A stretch of DNA of 15,763 bases from DATLYT01 sp035574455 (GTDB lineage: Bacteria > Bacteroidota > Ignavibacteria > UBA10030). The stretch's first letter is position 1. Each line of letters begins with the position of its first letter. A program made the position numbers and the translations under genes. The notes beneath the pieces are model-generated. The model worked only from the letters and a program-made list of their open reading frames with translations. It did no database searches and had not been told where the DNA came from. This document shows, in pieces, positions 14,737-15,763 of this stretch. The stretch covers positions 1 through 15,763 of the forward strand of contig DATLYT010000076.1 in the NCBI GenBank assembly GCA_035574455.1, written 5' to 3'.

Positions 14737-15763
14737 ACGGCGTCTTGCTTATATTATGTCTGTTCGTCTGCACACAAGCAACGGGACAAGAGGTCTTTTC
14801 TGACCGAATCAAGGGTCTTCGTGTGTACGGCACTTTCCTGGCGGGTTTGCCGGTGGTGATCCAGGATTCAACGTACATCACGATTGAGTTTGACATCAAC
14901 GAAAATCGGCCTGCGAACCTCATCCTTAAATGGTATCATTGCGACCGGAATTGGAACAAGACCACAACAAGCTTTATCAACGACGAGACGCGAAACGTGA
15001 CACGGACGCCTCTCCCGTACGCTCCGGCTCCGGTTGGCGTGCGGTACTATCGATGGCATTACACGGTACCATTGCCGGGAATTCCAGAACTCCGCGCATT
15101 TGCCCATTCCGGCAATTATCAATTTGAGCTGTGGGATGAGCAGGAGGAGACGATGCTGGCACGAGGCCGATTCTTTGTCGTAGAACGAGCGTTGAAGCCG
15201 ACCGCTCGAGTGGTGAATCGCCTGATTCCGTCATTGGAACACCCCCGGAACAAAGCGCACAAGGTGGAAGTGCAATTCGTCATTCCTGAACGTGTGACAC
15301 GGCCTGCAACGCCGGGTAGCTCCAACGATGGCTTTCTGTCTTCGTCGAATCAAGAGGAGATTCTGATGCCTATCTTGATGAATGCGCTTGACATCTACAA
15401 AAACCGTGAGCTGCTTCGGCCATATCGCATCGATGCAAACAGGCCTACGCCGACAACATTCGTGTATGGTTTTGGTACCCGTCGTGTTCGGTTTGTCCTT
15501 GATAATATTCAACCGGGCAATGAATACCGCCGTCTGGACTTGAGAAATGTTGATGAGTATCCTCCCGACCAACAACTCCGTTCAAAGTTGGGAGCGGATG
15601 TGAGCCGGATGCTGTTCCGGGCGACACGCGATAACGACGGCGTGGCAAACCTTGTGCAAGATACTCGCTATGCAGACTATCTGCCCTTTCGGTTTGAGTT
15701 CATGGATGATGCACGAGACCACAGGGATTCAGTCTACGTGGTGGGGGAATTCAACGGCTGGAG
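14733..15763 (+). CDS. Type IX secretion system plug protein, DUF5103 family (3'-truncated)
   Basis: The frame starts at the ATG overlapping the glycosyltransferase stop by 4 bp and is open to the window end; 343 residues are visible of ~400 expected. Residues 1-18 form a signal peptide (NGVLLILCLFVCTQATG, then QEVFS). The mature N-terminus, LRVYGTFLAGLPVVI, then ITIEFDI and LILKWYHCDRNWN, is the first beta-sandwich of DUF5103. YQFELWDEQEE, FFVVE, VEVQFVIP and FRATRDNDGVANL are other family-like segments. The last visible stretch, YVVGEFNGW, begins the second E-set-like domain. In Flavobacterium the plug binds the SprA translocon and blocks it when idle, in the periplasm or outer membrane. 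This is the best taxonomic marker in the window. The identification rests on motif recall; a DUF5103 protein with another role is the main alternative. Confidence 0.85.
   Translation, partial: MNGVLLILCLFVCTQATGQEVFSDRIKGLRVYGTFLAGLPVVIQDSTYITIEFDINENRPANLILKWYHCDRNWNKTTTSFINDETRNVTRTPLPYAPAPVGVRYYRWHYTVPLPGIPELRAFAHSGNYQFELWDEQEETMLARGRFFVVERALKPTARVVNRLIPSLEHPRNKAHKVEVQFVIPERVTRPATPGSSNDGFLSSSNQEEILMPILMNALDIYKNRELLRPYRIDANRPTPTTFVYGFGTRRVRFVLDNIQPGNEYRRLDLRNVDEYPPDQQLRSKLGADVSRMLFRATRDNDGVANLVQDTRYADYLPFRFEFMDDARDHRDSVYVVGEFNGW

Noticed and set aside
1..15763. CRISPR arrays, tRNA or rRNA genes, IS elements, toxin-antitoxin or phage-defence genes
   Set aside because: No repeat-spacer pattern, tRNA-like sequence, transposase or defence domain was seen in any intergenic space or frame. 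The longest gene-free stretch is under 200 bases.

Overview
The window (about 50-52% GC by eye, not computed) looks like the chromosome of a free-living Bacteroidota-Chlorobiota type bacterium, probably close to the Ignavibacteria, Kapabacteria or Kryptonia. The strongest marker is the truncated last gene, a type IX secretion system (T9SS) plug protein of the DUF5103 family; T9SS is essentially confined to that superphylum. Supporting this are several small secreted beta-barrel proteins, a TolB-like propeller fused to an Omp85-type barrel, and a DUF4382 lipoprotein. Genes are dense and intact. I see no tRNA, rRNA, CRISPR, IS element, prophage or integrase.

Layout. (1) 1-2972, plus strand: the 3' part of a propeller-barrel outer-membrane protein, overlapping by 4 bp a secreted or membrane protein resembling the DUF5683 group. 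(2) 3019-4581, minus: an SLC13/DASS dicarboxylate or anion permease. It converges on region 1 over a small inverted repeat. (3) 4702-8055, plus: uvrA, then 21 bp later a small outer-membrane barrel gene, ending in a long hairpin with a U-tract (8114-8183). A 120-bp divergent spacer before uvrA carries two helically phased A-tracts and a plausible promoter. (4) 8185-10181, minus: an RlmI-like rRNA methyltransferase and, downstream, a second outer-membrane barrel-like protein whose leader contains three copies of a 9-bp repeat. (5) 10369-11160, plus: a DUF4382 lipoprotein followed by a clear intrinsic terminator. (6) 11380-12444, plus: class I fructose-bisphosphate aldolase (FbaB/DhnA type), followed by a nested set of inverted repeats and a GC-rich terminator-like hairpin. 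(7) 12597 to the window end, plus: three overlapping genes, namely a HAD phosphatase, a GT-C type membrane glycosyltransferase and the T9SS plug.

The genes do not form one pathway. Themes are envelope biogenesis and secretion (regions 1, 3, 4, 5, 7) mixed with housekeeping functions: nucleotide excision repair, rRNA methylation, glycolysis or gluconeogenesis, and carboxylate uptake. The most coherent unit is region 7, where translational overlap ties a membrane glycosyltransferase to a T9SS gate component. I do not see convincing evidence of a wholly new system. The best leads are that operon, the UvrA with a broken zinc-site cysteine pair, the propeller-Omp85 fusion with its partner, the triple repeat at 8936-8963, and the nested hairpins at 12481-12564.
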